From Arthrobacter sp. CJ23 (lineage in GTDB: Bacteria > Actinomycetota > Actinomycetes > Actinomycetales > Micrococcaceae), in contig NZ_CP102950.1 of NCBI RefSeq assembly GCF_024741795.1, positions 3,286,001 through 3,350,000 of the forward strand: a stretch of 64,000 nt of DNA, read 5' to 3'. Within the stretch, counting starts at the first letter, position 1, and every line of letters starts with the position of its first letter. Under the pieces are notes generated by a model. It saw only the letters and a program-made list of their open reading frames with translations, made no database searches and was not told the origin of the DNA. Shown in pieces: positions 19,248-28,149 of this stretch. A program made the position numbers and the translations under genes.

Positions 19248-20091
19248 CGCCGAAGGACTGGAGGCGGACCTCGCCGAGCAGTTCCTGGACACCGGAAAAC
19301 TCGGTTCGCCCGATGCCTACGCCCGTGAACTGCGCAGCTCGGCCGGATTGCCGGAGCGCAGCAGCACCGATCCCCGCAAGACCGCTCCCTCGTTCGGCGA
19401 CACGCTACGCCGGACGGGTCATGAGTTCCTGATGCGGGTGCGCACCAACCCCGCGGCAAACGCAGTGCTTGAGTTCCTCATCAAACTCCGCCCGGTGTGG
19501 TGGCTGCTGCGGGCGTGGGCGATCTTTGAGATCACCACTGTTCCGTTTGTCGGCAGCAACGGCTTCATCCCGCGGGGCGTGGCCGCCTGGACCTACATGC
19601 TTGTGCTGGTGGTTCTCAGCGTCCGCTGGGGAAGCAAGCCCGCGCCGGCACGGGCCCTGGCCCGGCGCACCCTCAACGCATTCAACGTCATCAGCATCGG
19701 CTTCCTGGTGGTCATGACGCCGTTCATTCTTGGACACGCCCTGAGCACCCCCTACACGCCGCCGACGAATCACCAACCGAACTACGGCCAGGGCATCGTG
19801 GTGAACGGCTCATACGCAGAGCACGTTTTCGTCTACAACAAGGACGGGCAGCTCCTGAATGATCTTCGCTTCTACGACCAGGACGGACAGCCCATCGACA
19901 TCCCCATCCCCGGCGGACTCAACCCCGTTCCCATGCAGGGTCCGGGGCAAGCAACCCCGGGCATGCCGCTGGCCCCTCCCACTCCGGCTCCCGGCGCTTC
20001 GGTAACTACTTCGCCTACTCGGACACCTACCCCGATCCAGGGCAGCACCGCACCCTCCAGCACTGCCATCCCGCCGTCGGGCACGTCCTAA
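19231..20091 (+). CDS. HAAS/DUF1700-like membrane protein, probably N-terminally truncated
   Basis: The 286-aa frame starts at an ATG whose first codons lie inside the antisense acyltransferase remnant. It then reads LEADLAEQFLDTGKLGSPDAYARELR, which resembles the end of a HAAS-type cytoplasmic domain whose earlier helices are absent. Membrane spans follow near residues 88-106, 114-132 and 152-172, then an extracytoplasmic stretch and a Pro/Thr/Ser-rich tail. No ribosome site precedes the ATG, so expression is doubtful. HAAS proteins usually pair with a PadR regulator, and none is present. Confidence 0.55.
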   Translation: MTLPTTAEGLEADLAEQFLDTGKLGSPDAYARELRSSAGLPERSSTDPRKTAPSFGDTLRRTGHEFLMRVRTNPAANAVLEFLIKLRPVWWLLRAWAIFEITTVPFVGSNGFIPRGVAAWTYMLVLVVLSVRWGSKPAPARALARRTLNAFNVISIGFLVVMTPFILGHALSTPYTPPTNHQPNYGQGIVVNGSYAEHVFVYNKDGQLLNDLRFYDQDGQPIDIPIPGGLNPVPMQGPGQATPGMPLAPPTPAPGASVTTSPTRTPTPIQGSTAPSSTAIPPSGTS

Positions 20092-20104
20092 GATCCAAGA
20101 CAAA

Positions 20105-20142
20105 GGAAGCGGGTGCCCGGCCTCAGCCGGACACCCGCTTCC
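20105..20142. terminator. Bidirectional terminator
   Basis: GGAAGCGGGTG pairs with CACCCGCTTCC, followed on the plus strand by TTTTGTT and on the minus strand by TTTG. It lies between the convergent ends of the membrane gene and groEL and can serve both. Confidence 0.8.
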
Positions 20143-20164
20143 TTTTGTTCAGTTCAGCAAGCTG

Positions 20165-21787
<1,623 letters not shown>

Positions 21788-21859
21788 TCAAGACAGAAAA
21801 CCCGCACCGCTGACTGCCGGAAAAATCCAACGAGATCTGCGGTGCGGGGCTCCAGGGAA

Positions 21860-22156
21860 TTACTTAACGACGATCGCCAGAACGTCGCGGGCGGACAGCA
21901 CGAGGTACTCGTTGCCGCCGGTCTTGACTTCGGTTCCACCGTACTTGGAGTAGATAACGACGTCGCCAACGACTACGTCAACGGGAACGCGGTTCCCATT
22001 GTCATCGAAGCGGCCGGGGCCGACTGCAACAACTTCGCCTTCCTGCGGCTTCTCCTGTGCGGAGTCCGGAATGACCAGGCCGGAAGCCGTGGTCTGCTCT
22101 GCTTCGAGCGGGCGAACTACAATACGATCCTCAAGAGGCTTAATCGAGACCGACAC
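21860..22156 (-). CDS. groES: 10-kDa co-chaperonin GroES
   Basis: The 98-aa lid of the chaperonin contains [19 protein letters not shown], the mobile-loop region [24 protein letters not shown] and the closing [17 protein letters not shown]. The GTG at 22156 was chosen because AAAGGAG lies 7 nt before it and the conserved protein starts there; an ATG 30 nt further upstream adds only basic residues absent from the family. It is the first gene of groES-groEL and follows a leader of about 100 nt containing a CIRCE element. Confidence 0.97.
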   Translation of the reverse strand: MSVSIKPLEDRIVVRPLEAEQTTASGLVIPDSAQEKPQEGEVVAVGPGRFDDNGNRVPVDVVVGDVVIYSKYGGTEVKTGGNEYLVLSARDVLAIVVK

Positions 22157-22256
22157 TCGGACTCTCCTTTTCATGAGCTGATTCATGGACTAACAGACTG
22201 GGGTGCCGAGGCGCGCAACCGTCGTCGCGGTGCCGGTAGCTGCCTGGCGGTGGTGA

Positions 22257-22283
22257 TTAGCACCCTCCTAGGGAGAGTGCTAA
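22257..22283. promoter_or_regulatory. CIRCE operator 1 (HrcA site)
   Basis: TTAGCACCC-N9-GAGTGCTAA matches the CIRCE consensus TTAGCACTC-N9-GAGTGCTAA at 17 of 18 arm positions. It covers the predicted transcription start of groES. HrcA is not encoded in this window. Confidence 0.9.
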
Positions 22284-22288
22284 CCATG

Positions 22289-22318
22289 ACTCTATGTAAG
22301 GCGTTAGCACTCGGTCAA
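22289..22318 (-). promoter_or_regulatory. groES promoter (TTGACC-18-TAGAGT)
   Basis: On the minus strand TTGACC (22313-22318) and TAGAGT (22289-22294) are spaced by 18 nt. The -35 lies inside CIRCE 2, and CIRCE 1 lies just downstream of the -10. Confidence 0.7.
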
Positions 22319-22330
22319 GGTGAGTGCCAG
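22304..22330. promoter_or_regulatory. CIRCE operator 2 (HrcA site)
   Basis: TTAGCACTC-N9-GAGTGCCAG has a perfect left arm and 7 of 9 matches on the right. It overlaps the groES -35 hexamer. Confidence 0.8.
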
Positions 22331-22380
22331 AATTTCGTCACGGGTGAACGCTCCTGAACCTCGTCCGTGGCCTCCGGGAG

Positions 22381-22794
22381 CTATTCCCGGGTGAGGTCAT
22401 CCAGGTCGACGTCCTCGCCGTCGTCGCCGTCTTCCGCGGAGGCGGAACCGCGGTTGAGGTACAGCACCACGGCGCCGGCAAGGGCGACGGCGGCAGAGAC
22501 GATCAGCACGATGATCCCGCCGATGCGGACCCCGGTGTACTGCTCTCGGATGTCCCTGGCCTCCTGTGTGGCGTCATTGATGCTGTTGCCCGTGACCGAG
22601 TAGGCGGCGGCGTTGAAGGAATCGAGGGCGAAGATGATCACCAGCAGCGCGATGCACACTGCGGCGACCGCGGCCCCGGCGATGAGGGCGGGCCGGGCAT
22701 AGCTCACGGGATTCCTGGCGGACACGGGCCCGGCAGCGGCGGAGGCGGTGGTGTCGTTGCTTTCGTCGGGCTGCTGTGCTGCGTTGTCTTCCAT
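22381..22794 (-). CDS. Two-span membrane protein with acidic tail, unknown function
   Basis: The 137-aa protein has a polar N-terminus, membrane spans near residues 36-59 and 90-112, and a very acidic C-terminus (EDGDDGEDVDLDDLTRE). Between the spans lies SVTGNSINDATQEARDIREQYTG, probably extracytoplasmic. I do not recognise a named family. The ATG at 22794 is favoured by TAGGGT lying 7 nt before it; a longer frame starting at 22863 has no such support. It is divergent from the methyltransferase gene, and the two -10 hexamers are about 40 nt apart. Confidence 0.75.
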   Translation of the reverse strand: MEDNAAQQPDESNDTTASAAAGPVSARNPVSYARPALIAGAAVAAVCIALLVIIFALDSFNAAAYSVTGNSINDATQEARDIREQYTGVRIGGIIVLIVSAAVALAGAVVLYLNRGSASAEDGDDGEDVDLDDLTRE

Positions 22795-22801
22795 GAAATC
22801 A

Positions 22802-22807
22802 ACCCTA
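22802..22807 (-). promoter_or_regulatory. Candidate leaderless -10 (TAGGGT) for the two-span protein
   Basis: TAGGGT ends 7 nt before the ATG at 22794. It faces away from the methyltransferase promoter at 22849. Confidence 0.45.
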
Positions 22808-22848
22808 TCGGGATGATCGGACCGCCGCAGGCCTGTGACACCGGACAG

Positions 22849-22854
22849 TAGGCT
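22849..22854 (+). promoter_or_regulatory. Candidate leaderless -10 (TAGGCT) for the methyltransferase
   Basis: TAGGCT ends 7 nt before the ATG at 22862, which fixes that start over an in-frame codon 27 nt upstream. Confidence 0.45.
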
Positions 22855-22861
22855 TGATCCC

Positions 22862-24100
22862 ATGGCTGACGCACCCCAGGACCAGATCGCCCACCTTCTG
22901 ACAAGCGAAGGCTGGGAACTGCTCGCTTCCCTGGGGCCCTACCGGGAGAGCGAGGCCTTCAGCGTGAACGCGGGCCTCCGGAAGGCAGGCCACTCCCCCG
23001 AGCTCGTGGCCGCCGTGCTCACGCAATCACGCCTGCGGACCCGCGCCGAGGCCAAATTCGGCGAGTTCGCCCGGCAGATGCTGTTCACGCAGGCCGGGCT
23101 GGAGCAGGCCACGCGCCTGAATGTCGCAGCCCGCCACGCCGAGCGCTTCGTCAAGGCCGGCACGGGCCACGTTGCCGATCTCGGCTGCGGCCTCGGGGCC
23201 GACTCCATGGCCCTGGCATCCATGGACATCAACGTCACGGCCGTGGAGCTCGACGAAGCCACGGCTGCCTGCGCCACGATCAACCTCATGCCGTTCCCGC
23301 ACGCCACCGTGGTCCATGCGGATGCCACCGCCGTGTCCCTGGAAGGGATCGACGGCGTCTGGCTGGATCCCGCGCGGCGCACCACCTCGTCGTCGGGCAC
23401 CAAACGGATCTGGGATCCGGAGGATTTCTCTCCCCCGCTGTCCTATGTGGAATCCCTGGCCGCTTCCGGCCGGGCCGTGGGCGTGAAGATGGGCCCGGGC
23501 ATGCCGCATGACTCGGTTCCGACCGGCTGCGAGGCCCAGTGGGTGTCCGTGGGCGGAGACGTCACGGAGGTGGCGCTCTGGTTCAATGCCGTGGCCCGTC
23601 CGGGCGTGCGCAGGGCCGCCTTGGTGATCGGGGCGCGCGGCGCCGCCGAGATCACCAGCGGCGAGGACTTCGGCGGCGGCCCGCTGCCCGACGTCGGGCC
23701 GGTGGAGGGCTACCTCTACGAGCCCGACGGCGCCGTCATCCGCGCGGGGCTCGTCGCCGACGTGGCGCTCCAGTTGGGCGGCCACCTCGTGGACGAGCAC
23801 ATCGCCTACATCTGTGCCCCGGAGCTTCGGGACACACCCTTCGCGCGGGCCTACAAAGTGCTCGAGGTGATGCCCTACAACGTGAAGGCGCTGAAGGCCT
23901 GGGTCAAGGCCAACGGCGTGGGCGTGCTGGACATCAAGAAGCGCGGCACCGCCGTGACGCCCGAGGAGCTGCGCAAGCAGCTGCTCCCCGGCGGGAGGAC
24001 CGGTGGGAAGAAGGGAAGCCAAACAGCCACCCTGGTCCTCACGCGGATCGGCGAGGAGCGGGTGGCCGTTGTGGTGGAGCCGGTGGCTGCGGCGGCGTAG
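22862..24100 (+). CDS. Class I SAM-dependent methyltransferase with THUMP-like domain
   Basis: The 412-aa protein has a Rossmann methyltransferase core with the SAM motif VADLGCGLGADSMAL at 104-118, the acidic strand end TAVELDEAT and a WLDPARRT segment near 163. The last quarter (VLEVMPYNVKALKAWVKANGVGVLDIKKRG to TATLVLTRIG) matches the THUMP-like domain that follows such enzymes in actinobacteria and suggests an RNA substrate. The substrate itself is not known. The gene converges on the shikimate dehydrogenase gene with 18 nt between stops. Confidence 0.88.
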   Translation: MADAPQDQIAHLLTSEGWELLASLGPYRESEAFSVNAGLRKAGHSPELVAAVLTQSRLRTRAEAKFGEFARQMLFTQAGLEQATRLNVAARHAERFVKAGTGHVADLGCGLGADSMALASMDINVTAVELDEATAACATINLMPFPHATVVHADATAVSLEGIDGVWLDPARRTTSSSGTKRIWDPEDFSPPLSYVESLAASGRAVGVKMGPGMPHDSVPTGCEAQWVSVGGDVTEVALWFNAVARPGVRRAALVIGARGAAEITSGEDFGGGPLPDVGPVEGYLYEPDGAVIRAGLVADVALQLGGHLVDEHIAYICAPELRDTPFARAYKVLEVMPYNVKALKAWVKANGVGVLDIKKRGTAVTPEELRKQLLPGGRTGGKKGSQTATLVLTRIGEERVAVVVEPVAAAA

Positions 24101-24118
24101 AGCCGCCTGCCTCGGAAA

Positions 24119-24940
24119 CTAGCTGCGGGAGAACTCCGAGGCTTCGCGGACCTGTTCCGGAGTGGGGCGGACGCCGGTGTAGAGCACGAACTGCTCCTCC
24201 GCCTGGATCGCGATGACCTCGGCCCCGGTAATGACGGGTTTGCCGGCGGCGCGGGCGGCCGCGATCAGCGGCGTCTCCGAGGGAAGCGCGACCACGTCGA
24301 ACACCACCTGCGCAGCAGCCACGGTAGCGTCGTCGAAGGACTGCGCGGTTTCATCCGCGCCGGCCATGCCCAGCGGTGTCACGTTGATGATGAGGTCCGC
24401 CGTTGAGCCCCCGACGTCGGCCTGCCAGCCAAAGCCGTACAGGCCCGCCAGCGCGCGGCCGCTTTCCTCGTTGCGGGCCACGATGGTGACCTTGCTGAAC
24501 CCGGCGTCGCGCAGGGCCGCGGCGACGGCCTTGGCCATGCCGCCGGCGCCACGCAGGAGCACCGAGTGGCCGTTCGGCACGGAGTGGTCCTGCAGGAGCC
24601 GGGCGATGGCGATGTAGTCGGTGTTGTAGGCCGTCAGCACACCGTCCTGGTTCACGATGGTGTTCACCGAGTCGATCGCCTTGGCCGAGGGGTCCATGAC
24701 ATCCACCAGCGGAATGACCGCTTCCTTGTACGGCATGGAAACGGCGGCACCACGGATAGGGAGACCCCGGATGCCGGCCACGGCCAGGGTGATGTCCGCG
24801 GGAGCGAAGGCCTTATAGACAAAGTTGAGGCCGAGCAGATCATAGAGGTAGTTGTGGAACCTCGTGCCGATGTTGCTCGGCCTGGCCGCCAGCGAGATGC
24901 ACAGGGACATGTCTTTGTTCAGAATGGGCATGTGCTCCAT
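24119..24940 (-). CDS. Shikimate 5-dehydrogenase-like oxidoreductase
   Basis: The 273-aa protein belongs to the AroE/YdiB superfamily, which reduces 3-dehydroshikimate or related compounds with NAD(P)H. The substrate Lys sits in SMPYKEAV, the Asp in TAYNTDYI, the dinucleotide loop is GAGGMAKAV, and NVTPLGMAG matches the family NxTPLG. The N-terminus lacks the usual GxPxxHSxSP block and reads SLAARPSNIGTRFHNYL, which marks the AroE-like subclass rather than core AroE. The start may be 24940 or the internal ATG at 24931, before which ATGGAGCAC offers a GGAG site. Confidence 0.88.
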   Translation of the reverse strand: MEHMPILNKDMSLCISLAARPSNIGTRFHNYLYDLLGLNFVYKAFAPADITLAVAGIRGLPIRGAAVSMPYKEAVIPLVDVMDPSAKAIDSVNTIVNQDGVLTAYNTDYIAIARLLQDHSVPNGHSVLLRGAGGMAKAVAAALRDAGFSKVTIVARNEESGRALAGLYGFGWQADVGGSTADLIINVTPLGMAGADETAQSFDDATVAAAQVVFDVVALPSETPLIAAARAAGKPVITGAEVIAIQAEEQFVLYTGVRPTPEQVREASEFSRS

Positions 24941-24980
24941 TAAACAATGACTGTGGCCCCGGCCACCGCAAATGTCATAT

Positions 24981-25103
24981 TTATCCCTGCCGGGCCTTCA
25001 TGCGCGGGTTCTTCTTGTTGATGACGAAGGTGCGGCCCCGGCGGCGCACGATCTGGGCTCCCGGGATCTTCTTGAGGGCGCGCAGCGAATTCCTGACTTT
25101 CAC
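24981..25103 (-). CDS. rpmJ: 50S ribosomal protein bL36, cysteine-free paralogue
   Basis: Forty codons ([19 protein letters not shown] onward, ending MKARQG) encode bL36 without any cysteine, so it cannot bind zinc as the C+ form does with its Cys/His ribbon. Such C- paralogues (YkgO type) replace the zinc protein when zinc is scarce and are usually under Zur. A clear AAGGAG precedes the GTG at 25103. It lies 47 nt downstream of the CobW-like gene and probably shares its Zur-controlled transcript. Confidence 0.93.
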   Translation of the reverse strand: MKVRNSLRALKKIPGAQIVRRRGRTFVINKKNPRMKARQG

Positions 25104-25150
25104 GGTTTCTCCTTTGGTGGTGAATCTTGGGCTTGTGGTGGACCTTGGGC

Positions 25151-26287
25151 CTACAGTCCGGCCCCGAGCCCGAACGGGTCCTCGAGTTTGCTGAAGTCAA
25201 GCCGCATTTCCGCATCGCTGAGCTGGCAGCCGTCAAGCAGGCCCCGGATCTCGCGGGGGTCGACGTCCTCGCCGCGGCCGGTCACGGCCAGCACCGTCCC
25301 ACGGTCGCCGAAGGTGGGATGCCAGTCGAGCGCGGCGTCGACGTCGGACGCCGGAAGCGTGCCCCGCCGGGGGTCATGCCCGGCGTCGGCCAGCCACTGC
25401 CCGGTGCTTTCCAGCCAGACGCGGGGCCCGATCCCCTGCACGGCGATCCGCGTGGAGGCGGCGGATGCGATCCACAGCCGGCCGCGGAGCCAGTGCGAAC
25501 CGGCGGCGAGCCGGGGCAGGGCTTCGCGGAAACGGCCCGGGTGCAGTGGGCGCTCCACTTTGTGGAGCACGGTGCGGAAGGTCCCCGGCCCGGCGTCCAG
25601 CGGCACCCGGACGGCACCCAGGCGGGTCCGCGCATGGGCCTCACCCCTGTCATAGCATCCCGGCCGGAAGGCATCGTGCACGCCGGACACTGCCGCATGC
25701 GGGGCCAGCTGGCGGCACAACTCCACGCCGTGGTCCCAGGCCCCGGCCTGCGGCCCGCCGCCCAGCTCGGCGCCGAGTCCTGGCTGGATCATCACCGTGT
25801 CCACGTGCCCGAATTCGCCGATCAGGAATTCCCCGCTGGTGCGCTCGTCCTCGGGCATGGACGTGAATCCGGATTCGTAGAGGGAGTGTACGTCCCAGAC
25901 GTGGTCTTCGAGTTCAGCGGGGTCGATGGCGAGCACGGCGTTGTCGATCACGGCGGGCCGGTCCAGCCCGCGGCGCAGTTCGGCCACCGCCATGTCCGCT
26001 GAAACGCCCGGGGGCAGGCCCAGCACGACGTGGTCGTGGCCGCCGGCGGCCAGCCGTTCCGCCGTCGGGACTACATCCAGGCGGACGGTGCAGCTGAGGC
26101 AGCCGTGTTCCAGCATGGTCTCGCTCCGCTCCAGGAGCTGGCCGTCGCGGTAGACGCGGCGCAGGACCAGCGATCCGTCCAGGAGGTCGTGCAGGACCAC
26201 CACGGAATTGCTGTGCGTATGGCCGAGGCGCGCGGCGGCGACCTCACGGCAATGGCTGTCGAGGGAGCTGACGACGGAAAGGTGCAT
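25151..26287 (-). CDS. CobW/COG0523-like protein lacking the P-loop
   Basis: The 378-aa protein aligns with COG0523 metal-chaperone GTPases: the GCLSCTVR motif (Cys63/Cys66) stands for the usual CxCC block, and a CobW C-terminal domain runs from about residue 235 ([18 protein letters not shown]) to [12 protein letters not shown]. The nucleotide-binding loop is absent; where GxxGxGKTT should lie, residues 5-17 read [16 protein letters not shown] hydrolysis is therefore doubtful. Its promoter carries a candidate Zur box, and cysteine-free bL36 follows, so a zinc-limitation role is likely. The ATG at 26287 has no Shine-Dalgarno site and is 6 nt after TAGACT. Confidence 0.87.
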   Translation of the reverse strand: MHLSVVSSLDSHCREVAAARLGHTHSNSVVVLHDLLDGSLVLRRVYRDGQLLERSETMLEHGCLSCTVRLDVVPTAERLAAGGHDHVVLGLPPGVSADMAVAELRRGLDRPAVIDNAVLAIDPAELEDHVWDVHSLYESGFTSMPEDERTSGEFLIGEFGHVDTVMIQPGLGAELGGGPQAGAWDHGVELCRQLAPHAAVSGVHDAFRPGCYDRGEAHARTRLGAVRVPLDAGPGTFRTVLHKVERPLHPGRFREALPRLAAGSHWLRGRLWIASAASTRIAVQGIGPRVWLESTGQWLADAGHDPRRGTLPASDVDAALDWHPTFGDRGTVLAVTGRGEDVDPREIRGLLDGCQLSDAEMRLDFSKLEDPFGLGAGL

Positions 26288-26293
26288 TCACAC

Positions 26294-26323
26294 AGTCTAA
26301 ATGCAAACAATTCTCATTAGCAA
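26294..26323 (-). promoter_or_regulatory. Leaderless promoter of the zinc pair (TTGCTA-18-TAGACT)
   Basis: On the minus strand TTGCTA (26318-26323) and TAGACT (26294-26299) are separated by 18 nt. The -10 ends 6 nt before the ATG at 26287, predicting a transcript that starts at or beside the initiation codon. Confidence 0.65.
26300..26318. promoter_or_regulatory. Candidate Zur box
   Basis: AATGCAAACAATTCTCATT is an AT-rich imperfect palindrome of two 9-nt arms around one base, matching at 6 of 9 arm positions. It resembles the AATGA(G/A)AAT-type half-site of actinobacterial Zur. It fills the spacer between -35 and -10, a position suited to repression. Confidence 0.6.
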
Positions 26324-26336
26324 ATAACGTGGGATC

Positions 26337-28052
26337 CTAGGGGCAGCCCTTGCCGGGCGGATAGGGCCCGACGGCGGCCGGCAGCTTCCCCGGTGCCGTC
26401 GCCTGACCGGTGAGCACCGCCAGCAGAGCGTCGAAAGCCGCGGGGGAATTCCCGTAGAGAGCGATTTTGCTGGGGGCGGAGGATCCTGCGAGCGGCCAAG
26501 GGGCATCAAGCGACACCGCGATCTGTCCGGAGACCGGACCGCTGCCGTAGCCGGCCAGCACCACCAGCGGGCCGCCGCCCACGCCGACTCCGGCCCGGCC
26601 GGCCGCGGCGGTGAACCGCGCCCGGTCCAGGACGGAGCCGCCGGCCAGCGACACCGAGCTGCCGATGAGGGGGCCGGAACAGGGCCCGTCGAGGACCGTC
26701 ACCGCGGCCGCCGAGACGGCCCGTGAGACCGCCGCGCCGGCGCCGGGGGCTGACCCGGCGGGCTTCGGGTCCACCCTGGCCCGCCAAAGCATCATGGTGG
26801 CCACACGGCGCGCGGCCTCGTCCAGGCGCGCGGCCGGCAAGGCGCCCGAGCCGACGGCGGCCACGATTCCGGCATGGGCACGGACCACGTCGCCCGGCAT
26901 GAGGACCAGGTCCGCTCCGGCGGCCAGGGCCACGGCCGCCGCGGCATCGTCGGTGTACTGCTCCTCGATGGCTGCCATGTTCATCGCATCGGTCACGGCA
27001 ACGCCCGCGAAGCCGAGGCCACGGAGGGCCGCGTAGCCGGCTGTGGAAACCGAGGCCGGCACCCCCGGTTCCAGGGCAGGCACGGCGATGTGGCCCATCA
27101 TGATCATCGGCAGCCCGGCCGCGACGGCCTGCTGGAACGGTTTCCAGTCCCTGGCCTGCAGCTCGGCGACGGAAGCGTTCTGCACGGGGAGGGAGGCGTG
27201 GGAGTCCGCAGTCACCGAGCCGTGGCCGGGGAAGTGCTTGCTCACGGGCAGCACGCCGGAGTCCAGCAGCCCTTGCCCGAATGCCGTGCTCAGCCGCCCG
27301 ACGGCGTCCGGATCCCCGGACATGGAACGCGAGCCGATGGTGGGATCCTGCGGCCCGATGGTCACGTCGGCGTCCGGGGCGAAGTCAATGGTGAAGCCCA
27401 GCCCGGCGAGTTCGGCTCCCAGGGCGGCCCCGGCGTCGGACGCCAGGGGAACGCTGCCGGCGGCACCATAGCTCATCGGCGCTGGCCACTCGCTGAGTGG
27501 TGCCCGGAGCCGCGCCACCACGCCGCCCTCCATATCCACCCCCACGAGCCCCGGCCAGCCGCGCCCGTCGGCCCGTGCTGCGTGGTCGAACGCCGCGGCC
27601 ATGGCTCCAACGGCGGCGGTGTCCACGGAGCCATCGGCGGCGAGCGGGACGTTGTCCGTCATGACGATGCTGCCCGCAAGGTGGAGCGCACGAATGGTGT
27701 CCAGTTGCCGGGAGTAGTCCCGCCCCTGGAAGAACGGCATGAGGACCTGGCCGGCCTTCTGTTCCACGGACATGCGGGCGACGGCGGCTGAGGCGGCGTC
27801 GAGGTCCCGCTGCTGCGGGCCCCAGCCGAGCGGCTTCAGTCCTGGATCGGGCGTGGGAGTGGGCGTGGGAGTGGGCGTCTTCGACGAAGAGGCTGCCGGG
27901 GAACCGACGGAAGCCGAGGTGGAAGGCACGGGCGGACTCCCGCCGTCGGGCTGTGCAGCTGTGCACGCGGGAAGGACGAGCAACAGGACGGCTGCTGCGG
28001 CAGCCGCGGCCAGCCACCGCCGGCCATGACGCGGGGAATGTAACAGTGCCAT
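26337..28052 (-). CDS. Glycoside hydrolase family 3 lipoprotein (NagZ-like)
   Basis: The 571-aa protein has a lipoprotein signal (hydrophobic run at 14-27, lipobox LPAC with Cys30), a Thr/Pro/Ser linker with a PTPTPTPTP run, then a GH3 N-terminal barrel. GVDMEGGVVARL, the KHFPGHG...DSH motif of bacterial beta-N-acetylglucosaminidases and the nucleophile region AVTDAMNM are present. It probably trims N-acetylglucosaminyl units from wall fragments outside the membrane. The ATG at 28052 lies 7 nt after TAGCAT. A short C-terminal GH3-C-like region follows the barrel. Confidence 0.9.
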   Translation of the reverse strand: MALLHSPRHGRRWLAAAAAAAVLLLVLPACTAAQPDGGSPPVPSTSASVGSPAASSSKTPTPTPTPTPDPGLKPLGWGPQQRDLDAASAAVARMSVEQKAGQVLMPFFQGRDYSRQLDTIRALHLAGSIVMTDNVPLAADGSVDTAAVGAMAAAFDHAARADGRGWPGLVGVDMEGGVVARLRAPLSEWPAPMSYGAAGSVPLASDAGAALGAELAGLGFTIDFAPDADVTIGPQDPTIGSRSMSGDPDAVGRLSTAFGQGLLDSGVLPVSKHFPGHGSVTADSHASLPVQNASVAELQARDWKPFQQAVAAGLPMIMMGHIAVPALEPGVPASVSTAGYAALRGLGFAGVAVTDAMNMAAIEEQYTDDAAAAVALAAGADLVLMPGDVVRAHAGIVAAVGSGALPAARLDEAARRVATMMLWRARVDPKPAGSAPGAGAAVSRAVSAAAVTVLDGPCSGPLIGSSVSLAGGSVLDRARFTAAAGRAGVGVGGGPLVVLAGYGSGPVSGQIAVSLDAPWPLAGSSAPSKIALYGNSPAAFDALLAVLTGQATAPGKLPAAVGPYPPGKGCP

Positions 28053-28059
28053 CAATTCG

Positions 28060-28065
28060 ATGCTA
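28060..28065 (-). promoter_or_regulatory. Candidate leaderless -10 (TAGCAT) for the GH3 gene
   Basis: TAGCAT ends 7 nt before the ATG at 28052. It favours that start over a TTG directly upstream. Confidence 0.45.
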
Positions 28066-28149
28066 CCCCTGCACTAGACTTGAGCCATCCGCTGACGGCC
28101 CCACAGCGGGGCGCCATGTCCGGTTTCAGAAGAACAACGAGGGGACCAC

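Noticed and set aside
27845..27880. A GTGGGAGTGGGC repeat that looked like a tandem array
   Set aside because: It codes for the Pro-Thr linker of the GH3 lipoprotein; too short and coding, so not treated as a separate repeat.
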